Origin: Alphaproteobacteria bacterium
GTDB lineage: Bacteria > Pseudomonadota > Alphaproteobacteria > Paracaedibacterales > CAIULA01
Direction of reading: 5' to 3'
DNA length: 64,000 nt
NCBI GenBank assembly: GCA_947475175.1
Contig: CANJLN010000003.1
Location: 21,240 to 85,239 of the forward strand
Below, piece after piece: positions 43,486 through 51,594 of the stretch; position 1 is the first letter of the stretch, and every line of letters starts with the position of its first letter. Below the pieces are notes generated by a model. The model ran no database searches. It was not told where the DNA came from and saw nothing but the letters and a program-made list of their open reading frames with translations. The position numbers and the translations under genes are program-made.

Positions 43486-44202
43486 TTATAATTTAGCTTT
43501 TGGCTTTTCAGTAGTTGGTGTCATTGCAGTAGCAGGTGTTGCTGTTGGCATCATTGTTTTTGCAGCTGCCTCTTTACGAGCTGCCATGTGCATAAAACGC
43601 TTTAATGCCCAAACTTCTTTATGAAGACCATTGACTAATTGAGACATAAATCCCGTCTCTTTATGTTTAGCCAAATCATCTGCAACACTTTGTGTGTTCG
43701 CGATCATGGTGTCAGCAGCTGATTTCATATCACCCGTCAGAGTTGCAGCTTTCGCTTTCATTTCATCAAACTTAGCCATGATTCTAGCTATATTCTCTGT
43801 TGGATAGGAGTCTTTGTGATGCGCTACTGATTGAGCAAAGCCCAACTCGTTCATTGCTCTTACAGCTGAACGACCATAGCTTGTGCCTGAGTCTGTATAA
43901 CCTGTGATTGTCTTAACCCAACGGTCTGCACGTGCCAAAGCAGCATCAACAAGTTCTTTCTCAGTTCCAGCGGCTAATTTTGCAGCAGCAGCTACAACTT
44001 TATCTCTTTTAACAGCAATCTTTGAAAGCCAAGCTTCCTTGCTCATTATTTGCTTATGAGCAACTTTGGCAGTGTCATGTTTCGCCATGTTACCAGAAGA
44101 TGTCGCAACAAGTGTTGTTCCTGTTGTTGGAGTTGTTGCAGCAATGCTTGTTGAAACTGACAGTGCTAATATTAAACCCGTTGATAATAGAATCTTTTTC
44201 AT
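43486..44202 (-). CDS. Ala/Lys-rich exported protein of unknown function
   Basis: The product (238 aa) has a standard signal peptide (KKILLSTGLILALSVSTSIA). The mature protein is helical, Ala-, Lys- and Thr-rich. The middle contains tryptophan-His elements (RADRWVKTITGYTDSG, HKEVWALKRFMHMA), and the tail is PTATPATAMTP-like low complexity. The predicted coiled or bundled helices suggest a periplasmic structural protein. A strong ribosome site is hard to see, but the adjacent perfect terminator suggests a well-expressed single gene. Confidence 0.7.
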   Translation of the reverse strand: MKKILLSTGLILALSVSTSIAATTPTTGTTLVATSSGNMAKHDTAKVAHKQIMSKEAWLSKIAVKRDKVVAAAAKLAAGTEKELVDAALARADRWVKTITGYTDSGTSYGRSAVRAMNELGFAQSVAHHKDSYPTENIARIMAKFDEMKAKAATLTGDMKSAADTMIANTQSVADDLAKHKETGFMSQLVNGLHKEVWALKRFMHMAARKEAAAKTMMPTATPATAMTPTTEKPKAKL

Positions 44203-44384
44203 TTCCTTTAACCTTTCCTAAAAATCTCTCAATTTTACCTAATCACCATTGTTAAATCGGATCAGATAAAAATTGTCTAAAATTATTGTAAGCAAATGTT
44301 TGACAAATTCGCAATGAAGAAATGAAGAAAACCACAACAAATAAAATTTTTATGAGTTTGTTTTTCATTCAACTGAGTCTAAAA

Positions 44385-44409
44385 GATCCTCGGACTTGTT
44401 CCGAGGATC
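44385..44409. repeat. palindromic repeat family A, copy 11 (fully symmetric)
   Basis: GATCCTCGG ... CCGAGGATC with an ACTTGTT loop. This copy lacks the TGTCA/TGACA flank of the others. Confidence 0.9.
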
Positions 44410-44529
44410 TAGAACCGCCTGAATATTGCTTCTTTTTGTGACTAAAATCACACTTCTATAATTTAATACTGGTAATTATATCAATGAAAGAGTAGATATG
44501 TAGGGGAAGACCTCTTTTCAAAAGTCTTT

Positions 44530-44560
44530 CCCTTGATAATTACAAGGGTTTTGTTTCTTT
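44530..44560 (+). terminator. terminator-like hairpin in the leader of the DEAD-box gene
   Basis: CCCTTG and CAAGGG surround ATAATTA; TTTTGTTTCTTT follows. It is about 115 bases upstream of the TTG start of the helicase gene, on the same strand. It could be an attenuator or the end of a short RNA. The rest of the 44203-44672 gap contains one palindromic repeat and AT-rich sequence. Confidence 0.45.
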
Positions 44561-44672
44561 GTTTAGTGACAATCGGTTTACCTGAAATGGTTTTAAGTCC
44601 TGATAGTGTCATTACTGAAACACTTAAGAACACAATCATTTCAACCTATTATGTCCTAAAGGAATAAATAAA

Positions 44673-46589
44673 TTGCTTACATTTAATGACCTAAAACTTG
44701 TTGCTCCTATTCTCCAAAATTTGATCGAACAAGACTATCACACACCAACGCCTGTTCAAGCTCAAGCGATCCCCTTTTTATTAGAAGGAAGAGATCTTCT
44801 TGGTTGTGCGCGCACAGGAACAGGAAAAACCGCCGCATTTGCTCTGCCTATTTTGCAAAAGCTATTTACCCAAGAAAGACCTGCTCATTCTCGTCGCATC
44901 ATTAAAGCGTTGATTCTATCACCAACACGTGAATTAGCTTCACAAATTGGCGACAGTTTCAGAACATACGGTCGTGCAATGGGATTAACGCAAGCCACTA
45001 TTTTTGGCGGTGTTTCTTATCGCACCCAAATTCAATCTGTTGCCAGAGGTGTTGATATCTTGGTCGCAACGCCAGGTCGCTTGCTTGATCTTGTTAAACA
45101 AGGGATTATTTCTTTAAAGCAAGTTGAGATTTTTGTGATTGACGAAGCCGATCAAATGTTTGATATGGGCTTTTTTAAAGAACTTCAAAAGATTATTGCT
45201 GAGCTTCCTGCTAAAAGACAAAACATTCTCTTTTCTGCAACGATGCCTCAAGCCATTGCTAAATTGGCAGATGCCATTTTGGTCAATCCTGAAAAATTAA
45301 CATTATCAACCGTTTCTTCTACAGCTGAAAATGTGACGCAACAGGTTTTGTTTATCGATCGCAAGAACAAATCAACCGCTCTCAATACTATTTTTCAAGG
45401 CGTAGATTTTAAGCGCGGAATTGTATTTAGCGCGACAAAGCATGGCGCTGATCGCATTGTTGAACATTTAGACAAGATGCAAATTTCATCTGATGCAATT
45501 CATGGTGACAAAAAACAATCTGTCCGCCGTCGGATTTTAGATAGTTTCAAACGTGGCAGTTTTGATGTTTTAGTCGCAACTGATGTTGCAGCACGCGGCA
45601 TTGACGTTGATGGTGTTACTCATGTGATTAACTATGACTTGCCGAATATTGCCGAAAACTATGTGCATCGCATTGGACGTACGGGTCGCGCAGGCGCTTC
45701 TGGAACAGCGATTACTTTTTGTGCCAGTGAAGAAAAAAGTCAGCTGCGCAGCATAGAAACTCTTATTAAGATGCGTTTAACGATTTTGGACAACAAAGAA
45801 CTTGGTCTGCCAGAAAGTTCAAACTCTGCTCCGTCTGCACCAAGCGGTCGGAAACCAGCTCCAAGAGGTAGGTTTCCATCCAAATCAGCAGGAGCTGGAT
45901 CTTTTGGCAAGAAAAAAGAGTGGACTCCTCGTAGAGACGAAGGTTCTAGATCTGAAGGGTCTTCGGAGAGAAGAGCTTATGGCAATTCCAGACCAACAGA
46001 AGGTCGCAGTGAAGGCGGACAACGCAGTGAATCTAACTTTAAACGCGAAGGTGGTTTTAGATCTGAAGGATCTTCAGAGAGAAGGCCTTACTCTAGACCA
46101 ACGGAAGGTCGCAGTGAAGGCGGACAACGCAGCGAGTCCAACTTTAAACGCGAAGGTGGCTTTAGGTCTGAGGGATCTTCAGAGAGAAGACCTTATTCCA
46201 GGCCAACGGAAGGTCGTAGTGAAGGCGGGCAACGCAGCGAATCCAGCTTCAAGCGTGAAGGTGGTTTTAGATCTGATGCAGGATTTAAATCTTCTGAAGG
46301 ATTTAAAAGAGCGCCAAGAAGAGACGAAGGCCCTAGATCTGAAGGATCTTCAGAGAGAAGACCTTATTCTAGACCAACAGAAGGTCGTAGTGAAGGCGGG
46401 CAACGCAGCGAATCCAACTTCAAGCGTGAAGGCTCTAGATCTGAAGCTTCCAGATCCGAAGGGTTTAAATCTGAAGGATTTAGAAAACCGAAAGAAGGGG
46501 CTTTTTCTGGTAAGCCAGCGAACTCAAGCACCAAAAGACCTTTTAATAATGACAAGCCAGCTGGTCAAAGGTTTAAGAAAAAGGCATAG
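44673..46589 (+). CDS. DEAD-box RNA helicase with tandem-repeat RGG-like tail
   Basis: The product is 638 aa. It uses a TTG start with AAAGGA upstream (44658-44663). The core has HTPTPVQAQAIPFLL, ARTGTGKT, PTREL, GG, DEAD, SAT, ARGIDVDGV and HRIGRTGR. Residues ~390-630 are low complexity, rich in Arg, Gly, Ser and Glu, with about four copies of a 35-residue unit (GGFRSEGSSERRPYSRPTEG onward). Units of 105 bases are nearly identical at 46050-46154 and 46155-46259, so slippage is possible. The role is probably RNA structure remodelling, with a tail that binds RNA or phase-separates by analogy only. Confidence 0.93.
   Translation: MLTFNDLKLVAPILQNLIEQDYHTPTPVQAQAIPFLLEGRDLLGCARTGTGKTAAFALPILQKLFTQERPAHSRRIIKALILSPTRELASQIGDSFRTYGRAMGLTQATIFGGVSYRTQIQSVARGVDILVATPGRLLDLVKQGIISLKQVEIFVIDEADQMFDMGFFKELQKIIAELPAKRQNILFSATMPQAIAKLADAILVNPEKLTLSTVSSTAENVTQQVLFIDRKNKSTALNTIFQGVDFKRGIVFSATKHGADRIVEHLDKMQISSDAIHGDKKQSVRRRILDSFKRGSFDVLVATDVAARGIDVDGVTHVINYDLPNIAENYVHRIGRTGRAGASGTAITFCASEEKSQLRSIETLIKMRLTILDNKELGLPESSNSAPSAPSGRKPAPRGRFPSKSAGAGSFGKKKEWTPRRDEGSRSEGSSERRAYGNSRPTEGRSEGGQRSESNFKREGGFRSEGSSERRPYSRPTEGRSEGGQRSESNFKREGGFRSEGSSERRPYSRPTEGRSEGGQRSESSFKREGGFRSDAGFKSSEGFKRAPRRDEGPRSEGSSERRPYSRPTEGRSEGGQRSESNFKREGSRSEASRSEGFKSEGFRKPKEGAFSGKPANSSTKRPFNNDKPAGQRFKKKA
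46050..46259 (+). repeat. 105-bp tandem repeats in the helicase tail
   Basis: Two adjacent complete copies encode GGFRSEGSSERRPYSRPTEG...; a diverged copy precedes (from about 45940) and another follows after an insertion (about 46335-46430). Confidence 0.8.
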
Positions 46590-46612
46590 TGACTGTCATT
46601 CTTTACCCACAC

Positions 46613-46640
46613 TGTCATCCTCGGGCTTGACCCGAGGATC
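46613..46640. repeat. palindromic repeat family A, copy 12 (compensated variant)
   Basis: The stem reads CCTCGGG with CCCGAGG, loop CTTGA. The extra G-C pair keeps the hairpin. Confidence 0.9.
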
Positions 46641-46668
46641 TCAGGACTACTGTTAACAGACTTCAAAA

Positions 46669-46696
46669 GATCCTCGGAATAAATCCGAGGATGACA
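46669..46696. repeat. palindromic repeat family A, copy 13
   Basis: Loop variant AATAAAT. Paired with copy 12 in the opposite arrangement to the other pairs (TGTCA ends outside). Confidence 0.9.
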
Positions 46697-46721
46697 GTTT
46701 GCACAGCAAGAAAAGAACCTC

Positions 46722-47762
46722 ATGAACAACCGTCATTTTGAACAATTTCTTGAAATGTTGGCAGCAGAAAGAGGGGCGGCTTCTAATACGCTCTCCTCTT
46801 ATTTGCGAGACCTTAAAGATTATGAAGCTTTTTTAAGCCTCAATTTACCCTCGGACTCTAGATTATTATCCTCGGACTCCCCATCGTCATCCTCGGACTT
46901 GTTCCGAGGATCTAGAGATTCTCGGAATATTTGCGAGAATGACACTAAAAGGGATCCCGTCCTAAACGTATCCACAGATGATCTCTACAAGTACATTGAA
47001 AATTTGTCTCAAAGACAAATGCATCCTTCAACCATCTCAAGACGTATTTCAGCCCTCAGGCAGTTTTATCGGTTCTTAGTCTCTGAAGATTTATGCAAAA
47101 CAAATCCAGCATCTCAGCTTTCCGTTTTGCGTCAGCAACGATCCATACCAAAAATTCTTTCAGAAGACGAAATAGAGCAGCTTTTACAATCCATCACCAA
47201 TACTGATAAACCAGAATGCATTCGGCTCAAAGCGCTTTCAGAATTGCTCTATGCAAGTGGCCTGCGGGTGAGTGAATTGGTTGGATTGCCCCTTAGAAGC
47301 TTGATTGCTGATCCAATGCGAAAAAGTTTGCAAAATATGTTGTTGATCAAAGGTAAAGGGGGCAAAGAACGTTTGGTTCCCCTGAATCCACCCGCTATGG
47401 ATGCTTTGCAGAAATATTTGAAAATTCGCGTTTATTTTTTGGCTAAATGCGGGCCTAAGAGCTCTGAGTGGTTATTTCCGTCGGCAAGCCAACAAGGGCA
47501 TCTGACCAGACAGGGGTTTGGGCAGCTTTTAAAACAACAAGCCATCGACGCAGGCATGGATCCAACACGCATTTCCCCGCATGTTTTAAGACACGCTTTT
47601 GCAACGCATTTGTTAAAAGGTGGCGCTGATTTATTAGTGATTCAAAAACTGTTGGGACACGCAGATATTGCCACTACACAGATCTATACCCACGTATTGC
47701 CCGATCATCTTTTAGAGATGGTGACGATGCATCATCCATTGCAGAGGAAGGGGAAAAACTAG
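46722..47762 (+). CDS. xerD: site-specific tyrosine recombinase XerD with palindromic-repeat insertion
   Basis: XerD resolves chromosome dimers at dif together with XerC and FtsK. The product is 346 aa, about 40 longer than usual. The catalytic set is intact: Arg182 (SGLRVSEL), Lys in GKGGKERLVP, HxxR at 287-290 (SPHVLRHAF), His313 (LLGHADIATTQIYTHV) and Tyr322. The C-terminal HHPL ending is typical of alphaproteobacterial XerD. Residues ~43-80 (Ser/Asp-rich, SSSSDLFRGS) are encoded by family A/A' repeats in frame, in the N-terminal core-binding domain. The last 89 bases overlap the opposite-strand gene. Confidence 0.94.
   Translation: MNNRHFEQFLEMLAAERGAASNTLSSYLRDLKDYEAFLSLNLPSDSRLLSSDSPSSSSDLFRGSRDSRNICENDTKRDPVLNVSTDDLYKYIENLSQRQMHPSTISRRISALRQFYRFLVSEDLCKTNPASQLSVLRQQRSIPKILSEDEIEQLLQSITNTDKPECIRLKALSELLYASGLRVSELVGLPLRSLIADPMRKSLQNMLLIKGKGGKERLVPLNPPAMDALQKYLKIRVYFLAKCGPKSSEWLFPSASQQGHLTRQGFGQLLKQQAIDAGMDPTRISPHVLRHAFATHLLKGGADLLVIQKLLGHADIATTQIYTHVLPDHLLEMVTMHHPLQRKGKN
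46886..46912. repeat. palindromic repeat family A, copy 14, inside xerD
   Basis: Intact GTCATCCTCGG ... CCGAGGATC unit read in frame within the xerD coding sequence. Confidence 0.92.
46917..46944. repeat. family A' palindromic repeat inside xerD
   Basis: GATTCTCGG ... GCGAGAATGACA, directly after copy 14 and also read through. Confidence 0.85.
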
Positions 47763-50307
47763 GAGGGGCCGTATCCGAAAGCCCCATTAATTTTTTATGT
47801 CTTAAGGCATGCGCTAAATCGAAAACATCATCGGCTTCGACCCATTTATCATAGTGACCTTGCCCATCAGTATTGTACATATGGATACGTCGAGGTTGTG
47901 AATCTGCGACTAATGCTCGCGCACTTACAAAATTAACCAGAGAAGTACCTCTGTTTTCATAAATGCTACGATGGAATGTTTTTTTAGCTGTGTCGATCCA
48001 AACATAAATATCATCGTTATTAAGCAAAGATGTGACCAATGGGAAAGTAAACTTTTGGTCCATCCATTCAGCGTTAGAACCCATTTCCAAGTAACCTCCA
48101 TCATCAATTTTGTCAATTTCTGCGAGAACTTTTTCCTTTAAATCTTCTGATGTCGGATCAATTAGTCGAGTCAGTTCATCAAACAGAAGCTCACTTCGAA
48201 GTTCATATCGACTATCAAGTTCTTGCACCTCGTCTATAGCCGCACCAGAAAGAGTTTCTGGCCACTTTTTTCTTTCTTCACCTTGTTGCTGCTTAAGAGC
48301 ATCTAATCTTTCCATGATCCCATATACATGTGGCAAATAGACTGGAAGATCTTTTCCTTTTAGAACAAAGTGCAAATCTTTCCCCATTAATTTTAATCTT
48401 TTATTCAGATCATCCCTTTGTTTATTTTTAAATATTTCTTTAGCTTCAGCTTCTATAATTAATTTGTTCTCTTCTAATATTCTGCTAATTTCAGCTTTTT
48501 CTATCTTTCTGGCCATTTCTTCAGCTTCTACTTGTATAACTACCGCACTCTCATCTAATGCTTTTTTGACTTTAGTTTCTATGAATGCTGCATTATCTTC
48601 TATTATCTTATCTTTGGCCTCCTTTTTAGCGTCATTTTCCCATTTTTCTTTTGTCAAACCACCTGCAGACACAACAGGTTGACCAATTAATTTAGCTAAC
48701 TCTCTATATCCTTGCTCTCGTACCGTATCCTCCTTAGCTTCATTAATTGCTCGAACAATTCTATCAATATCAGGAATTTGGGCGATGATATCTCGTTTTG
48801 CAAGAACAGAAGATGGCATTCTTCCAATGAACAGTAACTTTGCGGCCAAACGGCGTATTTCTGGATCCTCTAAGTTATCAACAATTTTCTTGGTATACTC
48901 ACTTTTTCCGTTCAGATAACGCGCACTATAATATCCGCACTGACCGTTACCAAAAGATTTAATAAAATGAAGAAATCTGTGAGAAACTCTAAAGGTTCCT
49001 GATGCAAAATCAAACTCAGGTACACCTTGAAAGATCAGTTGTTGTTTTGCTAGCAGTTGATCCAAAACAATACGTTGCCTTTGATTAATAGCAACCTTAG
49101 TCGCATCAATAGCTGTAATTAATTCTGGGTTAATAATCTCATCAACGGCAAGTGTTTTTGCTTTAGTACGCACTGTTTCTGGCCATAACGAGTCATTTAT
49201 CTGATGGTTAAAAAGATATTTTAGATCTTCTAAAGTAGCGCTTGGATGATAAAGGTAATTATCAACAGTACTGACCAAAGTCATTAGGATCGCTTGGTTT
49301 TCTGGATCTTTGCTACCGTCTTTATATTCCAAAGCAGTAGGATCCATTTTATCGAACCCACCAGCTGTTACTTCCAATAATCTAAATTTCTCAATGGCAA
49401 CGATAGCACGGATAGCTCGATTACGTTCTGCAGCTCTCATAGATTTTAAAGGTGCGTCCATTAAACATCTTTGTAAAACCTTCATTAAGGCAATAGCTTT
49501 GGCAGGAACATAAGTTTTTTCAAGACTATCGATTAACGCTTCTGTCTCCGGCGACATTAAATCTGCAGGTACCGTTATGCCTGCAGAATAATTGACGAAG
49601 GGTCCAGAAGTTCCATATATGGCTTTGTCGCTTTCAGATTCTCTTGTGTATTTTTCCTGTACACTCTGCCATTCAATCTCATTATATCTCTGAAGATCTT
49701 GAAGTATATAGGTAGTGACATGTCTCCAATGGGTATCATCCACAAGAAGCGCACGGATACCATGAGGTAATCTAGAAATCCAGTCCATTTTTGCAGAAAT
49801 AAAATCAGCGATTCCTACTGCTTTTGCATGGGCACCATACATCAAAGATGAAACGATAGCTGCATGTTTTTTAACAGGCTCTTCTGGACCAATTCTCCCG
49901 AACATTTCAAGAATTCGGGCTGTTAAATTCGCCTCATCGAAGAGCCCTTTGAGTTGCAAATATTCAACGGCTTTTGTTAAAGCACTGATAGTTAATTCTC
50001 TTTCTGGTTTGTTCATCATTGGACGTCTGGAGGCGGCTGTACGAAGACCACCAACACCCTCACCTGTGCTGACAATACCTATTATAGTATCAGCAAAGTT
50101 TTTGGCTGTATCTGCGTTATCTGTTTTTTGTAATTGATAACCAAGAAAGTTCAATGTCTGGACGGCTGTTGAGATTTCCTCGCCATCAATCACATAATGC
50201 TTGCTCGTTAATCCTTTTGCCTTTGCTACAAGACCATCGTCAAACACAGCAAAGGAATTTTCAGACAACAGAAAGATTAACAGTAAAAAAGAGAGAAGCG
50301 TTTTCAT
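47674..50307 (-). CDS. exported OTU-like cysteine protease candidate with coiled-coil insertion
   Basis: The product (877 aa) has a signal peptide (KTLLSFLLLIFLLSENSFAVF). Residues 25-440 are helical and unrecognised. The OTU-type Cys box is GNGQC (453-457, Cys457), leading into the helix GYYSARYL. The second catalytic half is at 737-822: a YLEMGSNAEW segment, then VTSLLNNDDIYVW and the His motif GQGHYDKW (His818). In between (555-645) is an acidic/basic coiled coil. Pairing of a Cys helix with a distant HY[D] box is the OTU-family arrangement. The protease activity and target are inferred. The C-terminal about 30 residues are Ser/Pro/Asp-rich and overlap xerD. Confidence 0.72.
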   Translation of the reverse strand: MKTLLSFLLLIFLLSENSFAVFDDGLVAKAKGLTSKHYVIDGEEISTAVQTLNFLGYQLQKTDNADTAKNFADTIIGIVSTGEGVGGLRTAASRRPMMNKPERELTISALTKAVEYLQLKGLFDEANLTARILEMFGRIGPEEPVKKHAAIVSSLMYGAHAKAVGIADFISAKMDWISRLPHGIRALLVDDTHWRHVTTYILQDLQRYNEIEWQSVQEKYTRESESDKAIYGTSGPFVNYSAGITVPADLMSPETEALIDSLEKTYVPAKAIALMKVLQRCLMDAPLKSMRAAERNRAIRAIVAIEKFRLLEVTAGGFDKMDPTALEYKDGSKDPENQAILMTLVSTVDNYLYHPSATLEDLKYLFNHQINDSLWPETVRTKAKTLAVDEIINPELITAIDATKVAINQRQRIVLDQLLAKQQLIFQGVPEFDFASGTFRVSHRFLHFIKSFGNGQCGYYSARYLNGKSEYTKKIVDNLEDPEIRRLAAKLLFIGRMPSSVLAKRDIIAQIPDIDRIVRAINEAKEDTVREQGYRELAKLIGQPVVSAGGLTKEKWENDAKKEAKDKIIEDNAAFIETKVKKALDESAVVIQVEAEEMARKIEKAEISRILEENKLIIEAEAKEIFKNKQRDDLNKRLKLMGKDLHFVLKGKDLPVYLPHVYGIMERLDALKQQQGEERKKWPETLSGAAIDEVQELDSRYELRSELLFDELTRLIDPTSEDLKEKVLAEIDKIDDGGYLEMGSNAEWMDQKFTFPLVTSLLNNDDIYVWIDTAKKTFHRSIYENRGTSLVNFVSARALVADSQPRRIHMYNTDGQGHYDKWVEADDVFDLAHALRHKKLMGLSDTAPPSFSPSSAMDDASSPSLKDDRAIRGYRSV

Positions 50308-50414
50308 TATTACAAATCAACTACGAGTGTTTAAAGATAAAGTCATTATAAGGAGAAAAGAATAAAAATAAAGTTAATATTGGGAGTGAATGACAGTAAT
50401 CACCTCTCTGACAC

Positions 50415-50442
50415 TGTCATTCTCGCATTTATTGCGAGAATC
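50415..50442. repeat. family A' palindromic repeat
   Basis: TGTCATTCTCGC ... GCGAGAATC. It is next to the family A copy at 50447. Confidence 0.85.
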
Positions 50443-50446
50443 TTAA

Positions 50447-50474
50447 GATCCTCGGAACAAGTCCGAGGATGACA
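50447..50474. repeat. palindromic repeat family A, copy 15
   Basis: GATCCTCGG ... CCGAGGATGACA, inside the 258-base gap before yebC. Confidence 0.9.
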
Positions 50475-50493
50475 ATGTGTGGGTGCAAGGATC

Positions 50494-50557
50494 AGTGTGG
50501 AGCCCGAGGATGATAGTGTGGAGTCCGGGGATGACAGTGTGGAGCCCCTGGAATGAC
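50494..50557. repeat. 21-22-bp tandem repeat (3 units) derived from family A halves
   Basis: Units start AGTGTGGAG and end GATGAT/GATGAC/AATGAC. They look like amplified half-palindromes (AGTGTGGAGCCCGAGGATGA). Confidence 0.8.
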
Positions 50558-50565
50558 AGTATTAA

Positions 50566-51315
50566 TCAAGCCGATAACTTATGAACGATCTCATCGCTGA
50601 CTTCAAAGTTGGCATATACATGTTGCACATCATCATTGTCTTCTAAGATATCTATTAGCTTAATTAAAGTGCGAGCCGTGTCTTCATCACACGCAATGGT
50701 GTTTAAGGGTTTCCAAAAGATCTTTGCCTCAATTGGATCTCCTAATGTTTCGTGCAGTTGATCACGAACAGAGGCAAAAGAATCCATAGAACACGTGATT
50801 TCGTGCATTTCTTCGATGGTTTCAACGTTATCGGCACCGGCTTCGACTGCAGCTTCAAAAACTTTATCAAAATCAAATTTGGTCGAGTCAAAATGGAGCA
50901 AGCCTAAACGCTCAAACATAAAAGCAACGCTGCCTGTTTCGCCAAGATTACCACCGTGTTTCGTAAAGTTGGAGCGAACATCAGAGGCTGTGCGGTTACG
51001 ATTGTCAGTCAAACCTTCAACAATGATAGCGACTCCTCCTGGACCGTAACCTTCGTATCGAACTTCTTCGTAAACGGTTCCATCGTCACCACCAAGTGCG
51101 CGTTTCATTGCACGGTCGACGTTGTCATTTGGCATGTTAGCGGCACGAGCAGAAGCCAAAGCGGCTCTTAAGCGCGGGTTAGCGTGTGGATCAGGTAAAC
51201 CAGATCTCGCTGAAACCATGATTTCACGGGCAATTTTTGCAAACTTACGCGCCCGTTTTGCGTCTTGCGCGCCTTTACGATGCATAATGTTTTTAAATTG
51301 TGAATGTCCTGCCAT
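50566..51315 (-). CDS. yebC: YebC/PmpR-family protein
   Basis: The product (249 aa) opens with [21 protein letters not shown], contains [36 protein letters not shown] and [13 protein letters not shown], and ends in a typical acidic domain. The family contains transcriptional regulators (PmpR) and a recently proposed ribosome-associated factor that helps translation of proline-rich stretches. Single gene, divergent from luxI. Confidence 0.97.
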   Translation of the reverse strand: MAGHSQFKNIMHRKGAQDAKRARKFAKIAREIMVSARSGLPDPHANPRLRAALASARAANMPNDNVDRAMKRALGGDDGTVYEEVRYEGYGPGGVAIIVEGLTDNRNRTASDVRSNFTKHGGNLGETGSVAFMFERLGLLHFDSTKFDFDKVFEAAVEAGADNVETIEEMHEITCSMDSFASVRDQLHETLGDPIEAKIFWKPLNTIACDEDTARTLIKLIDILEDNDDVQHVYANFEVSDEIVHKLSA

Positions 51316-51428
51316 ATCTCTCTACTCTTTATGTGCCAAAAGCCGATCTTTCCTCAATATAGCTTAAAATTCTTGAGACGGAAACTATTAGGCTAAAAAA
51401 TAAGAGGCATTAATTTTTTCGCTTATCA

Positions 51429-51446
51429 AACCTAACAAATTAGTTT
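51429..51446. promoter_or_regulatory. possible lux-box-like operator upstream of luxI
   Basis: The 18-base imperfect palindrome AACCTAACAAATTAGTTT has 12 symmetric positions in six-base-pair halves. It lies about 150 bases upstream of the luxI start within the AT-rich gap 51316-51594. A weak resemblance to LuxR-type boxes only. Confidence 0.3.
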
Positions 51447-51594
51447 ATATTATAGTGTTTAGTTATAAGATTTATTATATAATAGGTTAATTGAAATAAA
51501 TTTAATTATTTATATTTTTTCAACTTGAATTAGTAAAATAAAAATACAATACATGTGGCATGTTAAACGCGAGTTAAAAAAGGGGAAAGCCATT

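Noticed and set aside
45802..46656. 284-residue second frame over the helicase tail
   Set aside because: It is an alternate frame of the Arg/Gly/Ser repeat, created by repeat periodicity, with no start signal.
46722..47762. xerD as a phage or element integrase
   Set aside because: The HHPL end, intact Xer motifs and lack of neighbouring phage genes fit the housekeeping recombinase; the extra residues come from palindromic repeats.
6232..50474. Recurring CTCGG-type repeats as a CRISPR array
   Set aside because: Copies are palindromic, scattered singly or in inverted pairs, with irregular spacing and no cas genes.
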